Both the position numbers and the translations under genes were made by a program. Below, piece by piece: positions 34,855 through 45,631 of a stretch of DNA of 53,500 nucleotides (its first letter is position 1; the number at the start of each line of letters is the position of its first letter). The DNA lies in contig NC_135557.1 of assembly GCF_964340395.1 (NCBI RefSeq), forward strand, positions 8,875,460 through 8,928,959, in the 5' to 3' direction. Below the pieces are notes generated by a model. It was not told the origin of the DNA and did no database searches. It saw nothing but the letters and a program-made list of their open reading frames with translations. Source of the stretch: Glandiceps talaboti (Eukaryota > Hemichordata > Enteropneusta > Spengelidae).

Positions 34855-35655
34855 TGCCTCAATTGCTACAGCAGTGGGATTGTATTCTCCCCAGGGAATT
34901 GATAAAGTTAAGAGTCAGCATCAGGGCCAGGGTAATATGACAGTTTGCCAAATAGTATGAACACTTTGCTGAGACACATAAATGAGACAGCTTTAAAAGT
35001 AATTGGATATGAGATCTTATCAAAACTGACCCCTCATCCCCACTGAGTGACACAATAGCAGCAGCACACACACAGACACACACACACACACACACACAGT
35101 CAGGTACGAAGACATACACAGAGCAACTGAAGTTTTGATGAAGATACACAACTTTACTCAACAGCTACATCTGTGTTTATCTTAGTAGCTGACTGTGTGT
35201 GTGTGTGCTGCTATTGTGTCATTCAGTAGGGATGACTGGTCAGCATTGCTAAGGATCTCATATCTACCGGTAGTTACTTCTACAACCAGTAACACTGAAG
35301 TAAAGCACTTTCTCTATGTGCTACACCCATTCATAGCATTCATATTACAATGAGTAACACTGAAGTAAAACACTTTCTCTGTGTGCTTCAAGCGTTTGTA
35401 GCATTCATATCAAGTATAAAAGTATACTCTTTTCGTTGGTTTATTTACAAGCCTAGCATGTGGACTTTCTAATGTGGTCAATAAGTAATTGAAAAAGTAT
35501 ACTTTTACACTTGATATGGATGCTATAAATGATTGTAGTACATACAGAAAACACTTTACTTTGGTGTTATGGGTTGTAATGTTGCCTAGCTCGTAGAAAA
35601 TGTATTCCCCAGCAAAGTGTTCATAGTATTTGGCCAACTGTAGTAATTGTGGAGC
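34855..35655. mobile_element. 800-bp nested fold-back element
   Basis: Outer arms around GTATTCTCCCCAGGGAATTG with AGTATGAACACTTTGCTGAG are inverted against GTATTCCCCAGCAAAGTG with TTCATAGTATTTGGCC. Middle arms with GACACAATAGCAGCAGCACA (next to a CA repeat) mirror GTGCTGCTATTGTGTCATTC. Inner arms with GTAACACTGAAGTAAAACAC mirror the segment at 35545-35580. It may be composite, with one fold-back inserted in another. Confidence 0.7.
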
Positions 35656-35756
35656 ACTTCGAGAGCTGTATGTTGGATAGTGCTATGTAAAAAAAGTCTC
35701 TTTTTATGATAGTTTAAGTTGGTATAATACTCTACTACTTGTATGTTTGGTTTCAG

Positions 35757-35873
35757 ATATCAATGAATGCATTGAGAGAGTTAGTTTGTGTAACGGTCAG
35801 TGTATTAACACTGTTGGTTCCTACAGGTGTTCTTGTCCACCAGGTTATCATATGAGGAATGGTGGTTGTGCTG
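35757..35873 (+). CDS. EGF gene exon 10: calcium-binding EGF
   Basis: [16 protein letters not shown], then [15 protein letters not shown]...GCAG. Phase 1-1, acceptor TTTGGTTTCAG. Confidence 0.95.
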
Positions 35874-36174
35874 GTAAGTATCGGTGACATGGAATATTCT
35901 TGACACCAAACACACTAAAAAGGTGTGAAGGATTTAATCAAATTTGTCTTTATGCCCAGTCAACCCAACTGTATAAATGGGGACCAGGTAGGATAGAGGT
36001 TGTTTTGTGAGTCCTGCGTGCATACAGATGCTGTAATGGATTGTATGCTCCCAATGGAGTCAAGGAAGGAAAAAGTATGGTCATTGTGTCATTAAGGTCT
36101 GTGCCTGGGTTGTACTTTTTGAGCACAGTGTTGAATAGTGTTACAGAAAACTAACTTTATTATTATTTTCACAG

Positions 36175-36300
36175 ATATGGACGAATGTATAGACCCCCTG
36201 CGTAGCTGTAATCAAAATTGTATCAATACTCCAGGAAGTTTCTTCTGTAATTGTCACCGTGGTTACTCATTGGGACGTGGTAGCTCATCAAACTGTATGG
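36175..36300 (+). CDS. EGF gene exon 11: calcium-binding EGF
   Basis: DMDECIDPLRSCNQNC, then INTPGSFFCNCHRGY...NCMG. Phase 1-1, donor ATGGGTAGGT. Confidence 0.94.
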
Positions 36301-36880
36301 GTAGGTTTGGATTCAGATTCATATTCATATTTGTATTATCATTTGTGCTGTGTTTTATTACAATCACAGGGTTTTAGCAAGACTGATATTATCTAATTTT
36401 TCAGTTCTACTGATCACATAACACAAATGAGAGAATGTGGGATTGAAGTATTGGCCTTTAACAAAATCATTCCTACAGGACTCTGTCACATACATTTACC
36501 AGATTGCTTCTCTGTACCTTGTATTCTGAGCAAAAAGACTGAAGTATGAGATTCATCTATAGGCCAAAGGAAAAAAAATTGTGTGTTCTGATAACTCGAC
36601 CAGCCCTAGTTTGAACTGCCAACCCTAAACATTTCTTTAACATTCAAAACAAAAAATATAAGAATAGTTTTGTTTTCTTGACCTTCATGCATGTGTGTTT
36701 TCTTTCCCCAGCGATGTCTGTACATATTTCACCAAACTATCACAAAAGGGGTATTCTGACTGACATTTTGTTTGTTTTTGGGTCAAAGTAATATTTTTCA
36801 AAGATAAAAACAATTAAAAAACTTTTAAAAATGAAGTAAAATAAATTCCCAACCTACCTACCCTGTTTTCTGAGGCCATA

Positions 36881-37263
36881 TTAGGCCTAAAAAAATAATG
36901 GTGTGGTTCTGGTTACCCAACCCTACCTAGCTTTCCACTGCCAATCCTAAACTTTTTTTTATGTATTCAAGAAAAAATAATAAAATCGCAAAAATTTTGA
37001 AGTCTCACAAGAAATAGTGGATGTGGAAACTGACATCAACTTAAAAAGACAAAATAAAACTATTTTTCCAATCTGTAATGGCTGTACTTCTGATAGAAAG
37101 AAATAAACAACACAGAGACCATTTTAGAAACAATGGAAAACCTGAACTAGACACTTGCACATAAAAAAAATAATAATAATAAAATGAAATAAAAAATCTA
37201 CCTACCCCACCTATTCTAAAATTGAATGTAACCAGAACCACACCATTTTTTTCATTAGGTCTT
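36881..37263 (+). mobile_element. MITE-like family A, copy 2 (both ends present)
   Basis: The left end has ATGGTGTGGTTCTGGTTAC and the right end has GTAACCAGAACCACACCAT, a perfect 19-bp inverted core within roughly 35-bp imperfect inverted repeats (TTAGGCCTAAAAAAA... and ...TTTTTTTCATTAGGTCT). The interior matches the copies at 1966, 41995 and 47499. It has no coding capacity. It lies in intron 11, ending about 80 bp before exon 12. Confidence 0.82.
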
Positions 37264-37340
37264 GTCAGAAACACACAAATATTATCATTTTTTTTTTACT
37301 TAACCATCAAAGCAATTTATTTCTGTTTTTGTTTTTTTAG

Positions 37341-37466
37341 ATATCAATGAATGTGATGTGTTTGGTCATCAAGTCTGTGAGTTTGGATGTGAAAACATAG
37401 ATGGAGGTTATCGATGTAAATGTCCTGTTGGTTTTACTTTACATGCTAATAATCAGAACTGTATTG
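37341..37466 (+). CDS. EGF gene exon 12: calcium-binding EGF
   Basis: DINECDVFGHQVCEFGC, then ENIDGGYRCKCPVGF...NCIG. Six cysteines, phase 1-1, acceptor TTTTTTTAG. Confidence 0.95.
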
Positions 37467-37529
37467 GTAAGTTGGAAACCACGCCACAATATTTAAGTAT
37501 CCAGATTTAATGTCTTTGAACGTCACGAA

Positions 37530-38155
37530 AAATCCAGTCAGACATGTTTCTGTCTTTAGTACACTTGTATTGATTACTGCTATCAACTTAAAGGAAAAGT
37601 CCAACCGGACTTATTTCTACCTTTAGTACACTTGTATTGATTACTGCTATCAACTTAATGGAAAAGTCCAGTCAGACTTATTTCTGCCTTTAGTACACTT
37701 GTATTGATTACTGCTATCAACTTAAAGGAAAAGTCCAGTCAGACTTATTTCTACCTTTAGTACACTTGTATTGATTACTGCTATCAACTTAAAGGAAAAG
37801 TCCAGTCAGACTAATTTCTGCCTTTAGTACACTTGTATTGATTACTGCTATCAACTTAAAGGAAAAGTCCAGTCAGACTTATTTCTGCCATGAGTACACT
37901 TGTATTGATTACTGATATCAACTTAAAGGAAAAGTCCAGTCAGACTTATTTCTACCTTTAGTACACTTGTATTGATTACTGATATCAACTTAAAGGAAAA
38001 GTCCAGTCAGACTTATTTCTACCATGAGTACACTTGTATTGATTACTGCTATCAACTTAAAGGAAAAGTCCAGCCAGACTTATTTCTACCATGAGTACAC
38101 TTGTATTGATTACTGATATCAACTTAAAGGAAATGTCCAGTCAGACTTATTTCTT
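37530..38155. repeat. 67-bp tandem repeat, about nine copies, intron 12
   Basis: The unit contains TTAAAGGAAAAGTCCAGTCA, GACTTATTTCTACCTTTAG and TACACTTGTATTGATTACTG. The first copy is diverged and the others are nearly identical. The array ends about 60 bp before exon 13. Confidence 0.93.
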
Positions 38156-38216
38156 ATATCCTTTCTAATCTAACTTTGTAACTGTATTAATCTGTCAATC
38201 CTTGCATGATATGCAG

Positions 38217-38339
38217 ATATTGATGAGTGTGCAATGAATGCTGGGAGGTGCCATCAGCATTGTGAGAATGTACCTGGTTCATTTCTATGCTCCTGTTCTC
38301 CTGGATACAAACTGTCAGCTGATCACAGAATGTGTGAAG
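38217..38339 (+). CDS. EGF gene exon 13: calcium-binding EGF
   Basis: [16 protein letters not shown], then [15 protein letters not shown]...MCEG. Phase 1-1. Confidence 0.95.
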
Positions 38340-38344
38340 GTAAG

Positions 38345-39025
38345 TTAATGAATTCATGAAAAATGAATGGGGAACACCACTCCATTAAAGGCATTTTCTT
38401 AAACTATGAGTTCTTGCGAGTTATTTCATGATTTTACATCACCTACAATGACTTGCAATTTCAGAGAAACATCAAGTTGATCTTGTGCCATTAAAGAGTA
38501 CTGTAAACACCTAGATATTTTTTCCTTGACAAAATGTTGTGATTGTGCAGTCTTCAGCTTGGTCTCATAGACTAATTTCTGCTGATTACCAGACTGGTAC
38601 ATTGTGTTCATGTTCAAGAAGGCATTTTAGTTGCTACTACCGGTAATGTTTGTGTTTTCATTTTCCAGTGAAATATGCGAAAATAACTCTTAAGCGAAAT
38701 TTCTCATGTTAACAGTATATGGAAGTCAGCAGAAATAATCCATTAATGGCTGCACAATGAATATTCATGAGAGATGGTTTACATTGAAGGGAATACTCAC
38801 TCAGGATTTATGAATATTCATCGGCTGCCATGAATATATTATTTCTGCTGACTCCCATGATGCACTTGCCCATAGCAAAGATACACTATAAATGCACAAT
38901 GTCAACTTGAAGTTTCTCTGAAATCACAAGTAATTGTAGATGATATAACACCATGAAATGGTTCTCCAGAACCAATAGTTTATAAAAATGTATCTATTTC
39001 CTGGCATGGTGTTCTTCTTTAACTC
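38345..39025. mobile_element. Nested fold-back block with family B copy inside (intron 13)
   Basis: Outer segments such as GCAATTTCAGAGAAACATCA and TTGAAGTTTCTCTGAAATCA are inverted. An inner pair, AGTCAGCAGAAATAAT and ATTATTTCTGCTGACT, is also inverted. A family B MITE in minus orientation occupies 38499-38717. GAAATGGTTCTCCAGAACC near 38958 also resembles the sequence near 24270. Confidence 0.65.
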
Positions 39026-39315
39026 AATATCTAAACAGAGTTTGATAATTATGCATTACAAGTAAGGACTTGCCAGGCGCATGCAGTGTTCAGTAATTAG
39101 TTACTTGTTAATTCTCATTACTGGTACCTGAAATAAAATTATACATCCTATGATCATTAGAGGAAGAATAATGGGATGTTATTTTACAAACACAAATATT
39201 TGAATATACATGAAGTTAAAGGGACCTATGCCAGATTCTCTGTGTGAGGTGAAATGAAGAATTGTGGGTAAAATATATGGTACACAGACTCATGATTAAT
39301 TAATATATCTTTCAG

Positions 39316-39435
39316 ACATAAATGAATGTCTCCTGGAGAATAATGGATGTCACCATGGCTGTGAAAATACTATTGGTAGTTACAAATGTTCCTGTCAGCA
39401 GGGCTACAATCTGGGACAGTCTAATAATTGTCAAG
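39316..39435 (+). CDS. EGF gene exon 14: calcium-binding EGF
   Basis: [16 protein letters not shown], then [15 protein letters not shown]...NCQG. Phase 1-1. Confidence 0.95.
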
Positions 39436-39446
39436 GTAAGTAATTT

Positions 39447-40375
39447 GTGTAATATTGGTTATACCACAGGGAACAGAAGGCATATGTATAGTATTGGTTA
39501 TACCACAGGGAATAGAAGGCATGTGTATAGTATTGGTTATAACACAGGGAACAGAAGGCATGTGTATAGTATTGGTTATACCACAGGGAACAGAAGGCAT
39601 GTGTATAGTATTGGTCATACCACAGGGAACAGAAGACGTGTATAGTATTGGTTATACCACAGGGAGCAGAAGGCATGTGTATAGTATTGGTTATAACACA
39701 GGGAGCAGAAGGCACATGTATAGTATTGGTTATACCACAGGGAACAGAAGGCATATGTATAGTATTGGTTATACCACAGGGAACAGAAGGCATATGTATA
39801 GTATTGGTTATACCACAGGGAACAGAAGGCATATGTATAATTAAGCAATAAACCACCCCTGGGGATGGTATACCAAGAGGTTTTGACCAGTGAACGAAAT
39901 ATATGCACGAGCAATAGCGAGTGCATATATTGAGTTCACTGGTCAAAACCGAGTGGTATACCATTCCCAGGGGGTGGTTTATCGCTATTATATTATACCA
40001 GTATTTTGAAAATATCGGAAACAAGATAAGACACAACATTTTCTGGTTTCATATGCACCCCCATCCCTGCACGGACTACAACGTTCATAGACGAACAGTC
40101 AACATCAAAATTTGGACGCGTGCCAACTGTGCATTATCGCTCATTTTAGATGCGCTAGTTCGATGTGTAGACCAATCAGATCTCACGATTTGCATCATCA
40201 ATATACTGGTATAATATAATATTGGTTATACCACAGGGAACAGAAGTCATATGTATAGTATTGGTTAAACCACAGGGAATAGAAGGCATATGCATAATGT
40301 TGGTTATACCACAGGGAACATAAGTCATATGTATAATATTGGTTATACCACAGGGAATGCAAGGCATATGTATTA
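39447..40375. repeat. 39-bp tandem array split by an insertion
   Basis: About ten copies of TATTGGTTATACCACAGGGA plus ACAGAAGGCATGTGTATAG at 39447-39838 and about four more at 40214-40375. The two parts are clearly one array interrupted by the element at 39836-40213. The long frames over the array on either strand arise because 39 is a multiple of three. Confidence 0.92.
39836..40213. mobile_element. Fold-back insertion inside the 39-bp array
   Basis: Arms of about 62 bp (AATAAACCACCCCTGGGGAT through TTGACCAGTGAAC, and GTTCACTGGTCAAAACC through GGGTGGTTTATCGC) pair around a short centre near 39902-39920. The rest carries ATTATACCAGTATTTTG near 39996 and its inverse ATACTGGTATAAT at the right end. 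It is richer in CpG than the surrounding intron, which supports foreign origin. It has no coding sequence. Confidence 0.8.
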
Positions 40376-40761
40376 AGATTTACATGTTTTTTGACTACAT
40401 TTATGGTCAGTGAAGAGGATACTATAAATATCGAGTGTACTTCATTTCCAATGTTTATCTTTAAATGTTTATCAGCTAGTTCACTAAAGTGTACTTATAA
40501 GGTGTTAATTGCGTAGTCACACACTTTGAACCCTTGTGCAAACATTTGCCGGCCAGCATGATATCACAACACAAAAATGAACAAAACTTGAATTTATTCG
40601 GTGGTGCTTACACACATACATTTATATAGAGTGGTGAGAGGTGTACTTTTAGCTTTAGATGATTCTTGCAACACCAGGCATTGACTACATGACTGTATAA
40701 TAAAACAAATTTTGCTTTTTGTGTGTGTAGTTTATAGGTATGTTTATACATCCACACATAC

Positions 40762-40838
40762 AACTGCTGACATCAGATCATGGACAAATGGTTTGTAACT
40801 GGTTCCATTTGTCCACGGTCTGATGTTGGCAGATGTAG
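40762..40838. repeat. Short strong hairpin
   Basis: CTGACATCAGATCATGGACA with AATGG is inverted against CCATTTGTCCACGGTCTGAT with GTTGGCAG, with a loop of about 16 bases. It lies deep in intron 14. Confidence 0.75.
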
Positions 40839-41019
40839 TAAAAATATACTGTAAGATGAGGAAGTTGGAACCTTTGCGGGCATGGTGTAATGGAAAGTGT
40901 AATGCTTGTTACTTTTATACAGTAGGTTCTTGCAAGTCCAGGCAATGACGATATGAAATGAACAAGTTTATAATAATCTTTATTTATACTGCATAGTTTT
41001 TTAAGTATATAAACACTTG

Positions 41020-41238
41020 TCTCCCAAGAAGTCCAGTGAGGGCCATCCCTCATGGGTTCAGTGTTAATTCAGGAGGAAACCGGAGTACCCAGGGAAAACC
41101 TGCGTTGTTCGGTAGAGTCAAATTGATTGACACTCTTACTTACAGCGTGGTAAATTTAATTGAACCCTGAATGGTGTTCGAACCCCGACCACAGTGGTAA
41201 GAGGCAAGTGGTTTAACCACTCGGCCATCGACAACCCC
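41020..41238 (-). mobile_element. tRNA-derived SINE-like element, copy B
   Basis: On the minus strand it begins GGGGTTGTCGATGGCCGAGT with GGTTAAACC (A-box-like) and has GGGGTTCGAAC (B-box-like). The tRNA-unrelated body that follows is shared with copies A and C. The head resembles a Leu/Ser-type tRNA. The left end is approximate. Confidence 0.7.
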
Positions 41239-41516
41239 AGCATTTTAACATTTTGTGTGTGTAGTTTATAAGTTTAAAAGTATGTTACATCAACATGAAT
41301 TAAAAAATGTACTATAAGATTTGAAAATATGCATCTTTCTTTAAATCGGATACAATCACCCTGTAAAATACAGTTTTTAGTAAAAGTAATTGAAAATGTA
41401 CACAGGAAGATAAAGGAAAAAAAAGTTGAAGTGAAAGGAACAATTTTGCTAAAAACATAACTTTGTGTTCTTTCATGTTTAGGACATATACACAATTACT
41501 ACTGTATAACACTGGT

Positions 41517-41762
41517 TGTTAGTGGCTGAGTGCTTAAACCACTTGCTTACCTTTTCAGTCGGGGTTTGAACACATGCTGAGTTTGTTTGAATTTACCCCT
41601 GTAAGTAAGAAGAGTGTCGTTCAGTTACCGAACAATGCAGGTTTTCCCTGGGTGCTGTGGTTTCCTCCACACTAAGGGCTGAACCTTGTTCCTGTTATTG
41701 GGCAATGCCTGTTGAACGGTAAATTAAAAGTATAAGCAAAATACAAACAAACAAACAAACAA
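41517..41762 (+). mobile_element. tRNA-derived SINE-like element, copy C
   Basis: Plus-strand copy: GTTAGTGGCTGAGTGCTTAA (A-box-like), GGGGTTTGAACACA (B-box-like), then GTAAGTAAGAAGAGTGTCGT and CAGGTTTTCCCTGGG. It ends near an (AAAC)n tail (41748-41762). About 280 bp from copy B, in opposite orientation. Confidence 0.68.
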
Positions 41763-41838
41763 AATAATTTGTAGTTGATTTCGTTATGTTGTATGTATCA
41801 TGACTAATTTAAATTCATTTTTCTCCATCTGTTTCCAG

Positions 41839-41955
41839 ACAGAGATGAATGTGAGAATAGCCGTTGTTCTCATCAATGTATCAATACGGATGGAGGCTTT
41901 CAATGTCTCTGTCCACATGGTTATACCTTACATGCAAATGGTTTCCACTGTCAAG
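41839..41955 (+). CDS. EGF gene exon 15: calcium-binding EGF
   Basis: DRDECENSRCSHQC, then INTDGGFQCLCPHGY...HCQG. Phase 1-1, 117 nt. The first C-to-C loop is short. Confidence 0.95.
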
Positions 41956-41994
41956 GTAAGTAGACTAAATGCAAGTTTCTTTGAAGAAATCCAT

Positions 41995-42345
41995 GTTAGG
42001 CCTAAAGAAAAAAAAAATGTTTGTTTTCGGTTACCCAACCCCACCTAGTTTTTCACTGTTGACCCTAAACTTATTTTTACATATATACAAGAAAAAATAA
42101 ATAAAATCATGAAAATTGTGAAGTCTTGCCAGAAACAGTGGATGTAGAAACTGACATCAACTTAAAAAAAGACAATATAAAACTGTTCTTCAAATCTGTA
42201 ATGGCAGTACATCTGATGGGAAGAAACCCAAAACACAGAGACTATATGGAAAACAACAGAAAACATAACAACCTGAACTAGACACTCACACATTAAAAAA
42301 AGAATATATTAAAATAAAATAAAAATCTACCTACCCCACCATTGT
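41995..42345 (+). mobile_element. MITE-like family A, copy 3
   Basis: Starts TTAGGCCTAAAG with TTTTCGGTTACCCAACC, and its interior (TGACATCAACTTAAAAAAAG) matches the other copies. The right inverted terminus is missing after CTACCTACCCCACC. It begins 40 bp after the exon 15 donor. Confidence 0.72.
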
Positions 42346-42518
42346 TTCGTGAATATTTTTTGCCAAATAAATCAAATAAAAAAAAAATGCCGGCTTTTAA
42401 TGGCTTGATATTTGTTGGTAGCTTGATCCATAGAATGAAATTATTTTTAGAATGTGTAAATATTGATTTAAAGGCTTATGTCAGAGTTTCATATAACTGA
42501 TTGTTGATTTGATTACAG

Positions 42519-42737
42519 ATTTAGACGAGTGTTCGTTACCCAGTCGTGGTTTATGTGATCAGAACTGTATTAACACAATTGGCAGTTTTCATTGTACATG
42601 TCGTCCTGGATATCAACTTAGTTATGACAAGAAATCATGTCTGTCCTATCGTTGTCATGACATTGGTGATTGTGAGGGTGATACATATGGGTGTCCACCA
42701 GGTTATCAACCAACTAGAGATGGTAGTGCATGTGAAG
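42519..42737 (+). CDS. EGF gene exon 16: calcium-binding EGF plus four-cysteine half module
   Basis: [17 protein letters not shown], then [15 protein letters not shown]...SCLS is a full calcium-binding EGF. It is followed by [20 protein letters not shown] and [11 protein letters not shown], which looks like an EGF lacking two cysteines. This extra part is the unit duplicated downstream in the intron. Phase 1-1, donor GAAGGTAAGT at 42738. Confidence 0.9.
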
Positions 42738-43220
42738 GTAAGTTCTGTTTGTTATCCAATGACTATAGAGGCATTGGTGATTATGTTGGTGGTACTTGTT
42801 ATCCAATGACTATAGAGGCATTGGTGATTATGTTGGTGGTACATCTGAGTGTCCACCTGGTTTTCAACCAACAAGAGATGGTAGTGCATGTGAAGGTAAG
42901 TTCTGTTTGTTATCCAATGACTATGGAGGCATTGGTGATTATGTTGGTGGTACATCTGGGTGTCCACCTGGTTATCAACCAAGTAGAGATGGTAGTGCAT
43001 GTGAAGGTAAGTTCTGTTTGTTATCCAATGACTAAAGAGGCATTGGTGATTATGTTGGTGGTACATCTGGGTGTCCACCTAGTTATCAACCAACTGGAGA
43101 TAGCAGTGCTTGTGAAGTTCTGTTTGCTATTTAGTTTACCCCTTTATCCAATGGTTGTAATGACATCTGTGATTGTGATGATGGTACATCTGGGTGTTCA
43201 TCTGGTTATCAACCAACATT
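42738..43220 (+). repeat. Tandem copies of the 3' end of exon 16, two with intact splice donors
   Basis: Copies of a segment with ATTGGTGATTATGTTGGTGG, GTGTCCACCTGGTTATCAAC and GATGGTAGTGCATGTGAAG. GTAAGTTCTG donors stand at 42738 (the exon 16 donor), 42896 and 43007. The basic unit is 111 bp; the first interval is 158 bp because of an internal 47-bp duplication. A later copy (about 43112) has lost the GTAA of the donor, and a last copy (about 43150-43220) is degenerate. Use of the 42896 or 43007 donor would shift the frame of exon 17, so they are not counted as coding. Confidence 0.85.
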
Positions 43221-43593
43221 TTCAGTGACTATATTGTGGTTGTCAGATCAAAAACTGATACGCTAGTTACAACTAGTGCAATTTTTACATGATAACAGAT
43301 TCAAAACTGAGCATAATCTTGAGATTTAAACTTAATTGCCACTACACTACAAACAGATGATATTGACCACTGTTTAACTTGTCACAATACAGTGTCTCTT
43401 TTATAAATAATGTACCAATTTTTAGTGAATATATCTTTGGTTATTTGATGAAAATAAAATATCCCAGCTGCATCTAGTACAGGTTTACAGTAAGAGTAAT
43501 ACTAAGTACATTTAAACAGAATCCTTTATTTCAAGTATGTCTCAGTAATAGGTTTTGTTAAAAACTTCAACTCTGGTATTTTTTTGTCTACAG

Positions 43594-43767
43594 ATATCGA
43601 TGAATGTAGGATAAGTTTATCCAGACCGTCTTGTCAGACATCTTACTGTAATGGAGGAGGTAGAGGTCCTGGATGTAGTCATCTTTGTTTCAACACGGAA
43701 GGAAGTTTCAATTGCGCTTGTCCCCCTGGTTATGTTTTACAACTTAATGGACGCACATGTACTGTTG
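43594..43767 (+). CDS. EGF gene exon 17: calcium-binding EGF with extra disulphide loop
   Basis: [19 protein letters not shown], then [28 protein letters not shown]...TCTVG. Eight cysteines instead of six: an insert with two more lies in the first half. Phase 1-1, 174 nt. Confidence 0.92.
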
Positions 43768-44097
43768 GTAAGTGACAGTTTTATTCAACATTTTAAAGGA
43801 TGGGGGTAAGGCTTGGTTGGGCTATGAGGAGGTTTTTTCTTTGTGTGTGTTGGGCGGGGGGGTGCAACTCCGCACAGACCTCCAAATGCTAACTGTTGTC
43901 ATACTGCATTTCTCCAAATAAACAAAGAGAAAAAAATTAATAAAATTGTGGACAAATAAAGGGTAAAATATCTAGCAGGATAAATATCAACAAGTGAATT
44001 TTTCTGAAAGATATCTTTTGTATTTGTCTGTAGAATTGAAATACCTTGACATGTTTCAGTGTTTGAATAATTTTAGTTTTATTTCATTCCATCTTAG

Positions 44098-44232
44098 ATT
44101 CAGAGGCTCCGCAGTGCAGTCCATCTTGTTTGAATGGTGGGACATGTCAGTTTGCTTCAGGCTGTTTGAACAGTTGTTCCTCCACTTTTTGTAGCTGCCC
44201 AGATGGATTTAGTGGCCTACAATGTGAAAAAG
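44098..44232 (+). CDS. EGF gene exon 18: short EGF with extra cysteine pair
   Basis: DSEAPQCSPSCLNGGTC, then QFASGCLNSCSSTFCSC, PDGFSGLQCEK. This starts the short EGF type (CxxxCxNGGxC...CxCxxGFxGxxC) without a calcium motif. An insert of about ten residues adds two cysteines. Phase 1-1, donor AAGGTATGT. Confidence 0.88.
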
Positions 44233-44419
44233 GTATGTGACTGTATAAAAAATGCCAAAGTCTCTTAAAGGGGCACACATTGAGATTACACATGTTTGGA
44301 TGTAGATTATGCTGTATATTTGCAATGAAATTCAAATGACCAGCGTGAAAGGAATAGACACAACTGTGACACAACTATGATTTTCAAGAACATTATTGAA
44401 TCACATGTAGGTAAACATA

Positions 44420-44592
44420 GTTCTGTAGCAGTACACTAAGTGTGATGCAGTACACTAAGTATGATGCAGTACACTAAGTGTGATGCAATACACTAAGTGT
44501 TATGCAGTAAACTAAGTGTGATGCAGTACACTAAATATGATGCAGTGAATTAAGTATGATGCAATACACTAAGTATTATGCAATAAATCAAA
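44420..44592. repeat. 19-bp tandem repeat, about nine copies, intron 18
   Basis: The unit is GTACACTAAGTGTGATGCA, with single-base variants between copies. Confidence 0.88.
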
Positions 44593-44795
44593 TGAAATTG
44601 ATATTTGGGTCTGTACATCTTCTTACAGTCAATCTCATGCTGATATAGTCAGTTCATCTCCCCATTGAGGGCGTCGCCTTGAAAGGCTTTCATTAGCCAC
44701 AGCTGGTAGATTTTAGTCCCATAGAGTAAAAGCCATTCATACTACAGATCTTTTGTTCCATAATGTTGCTGATTATCGCATATCTTATTTTGTAG

Positions 44796-44894
44796 GTGAT
44801 GGAGGTTGTTCTATAGAGTGTGCTAATGGTGGTGTATGTGATAACGGCAGATGTTCCTGTCCACCAGGGCTAAGTGGTATCTCTTGTCAGATAG
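44796..44894 (+). CDS. EGF gene exon 19: short EGF
   Basis: GDGGCSIECANGGVC, then DNGRCSCPPGLSGISCQI. Six cysteines in 33 residues, no calcium motif. Phase 1-1. Confidence 0.92.
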
Positions 44895-45305
44895 GTAAGT
44901 AATAATGACAATAGCCCAGAGATTTGTATTGGCATTACGACAAACCATGAAAAAACACCTGTGTGTGTTTGCTTGCTTATGGTAAGCAGGAATGAGACAA
45001 GGTTCATGCAAAGACATACAATACAATTAGTGTCAGTAACTTGTCAAAGTATAAACACCTGAAACAAACATTGTTTAGCTCAAAAGAAATCTAACTATAA
45101 CATTGCTATATTTTATCATCTGGTTTAACAAAAAGCCTTACCAATAGGGATATTTATCTTGTAAGACTATAAAATATAGCAATGGTAGAAAGGTTTCTGT
45201 TGTGCCGGATAATAAAATGTAGCAGCTAGTAATATTTTGTCAAACAAGACGACGTTTCATTTCTGGTTTTCTAATTTCAATTGTAAATTCATCTTTATCT
45301 CACAT

Positions 45306-45570
45306 TCATTCATTCATTCGTTCATTCATTCATTCATTCATTAATTCATTCTTGCCTTCATCCATCCATCCATCCAACCATTCTTGTATTCATTCATTCA
45401 TTCATTCATTCATTCATTCATTCATTCATTCATTCATTCATTCATTCATTCATTCATTCATCCATCCATTCATCCATCCATCCACCCACCCACCCACCCA
45501 CTCACTCATTCACTCATCCATCCTTTCATTCATTCATTCATTCATTCATTCATTCATTCATTCATTCATC
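45306..45570. repeat. (ATTC)n/(ATCC)n tetranucleotide tract, intron 19
   Basis: Long runs of ATTC with ATCC and ACCC interruptions, ending about 60 bp before the exon 20 acceptor. Confidence 0.95.
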
Positions 45571-45631
45571 GAGTCACTATTTTCTATTTGCCAACATTGA
45601 ATAGTATTGATAAAGATTTTGTTTGCTACAG

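Noticed and set aside
39431-40039. 202-codon minus-strand frame
   Set aside because: It is a by-product of the 39-bp array and the fold-back insertion; there are no independent coding signals.
42738-43228. Continuation of the exon 16 frame through the intron (239-codon frame)
   Set aside because: The strong GTAAGT at 42738 keeps the frame with exon 17. After it, the frame runs out of phase with the duplicated EGF units.
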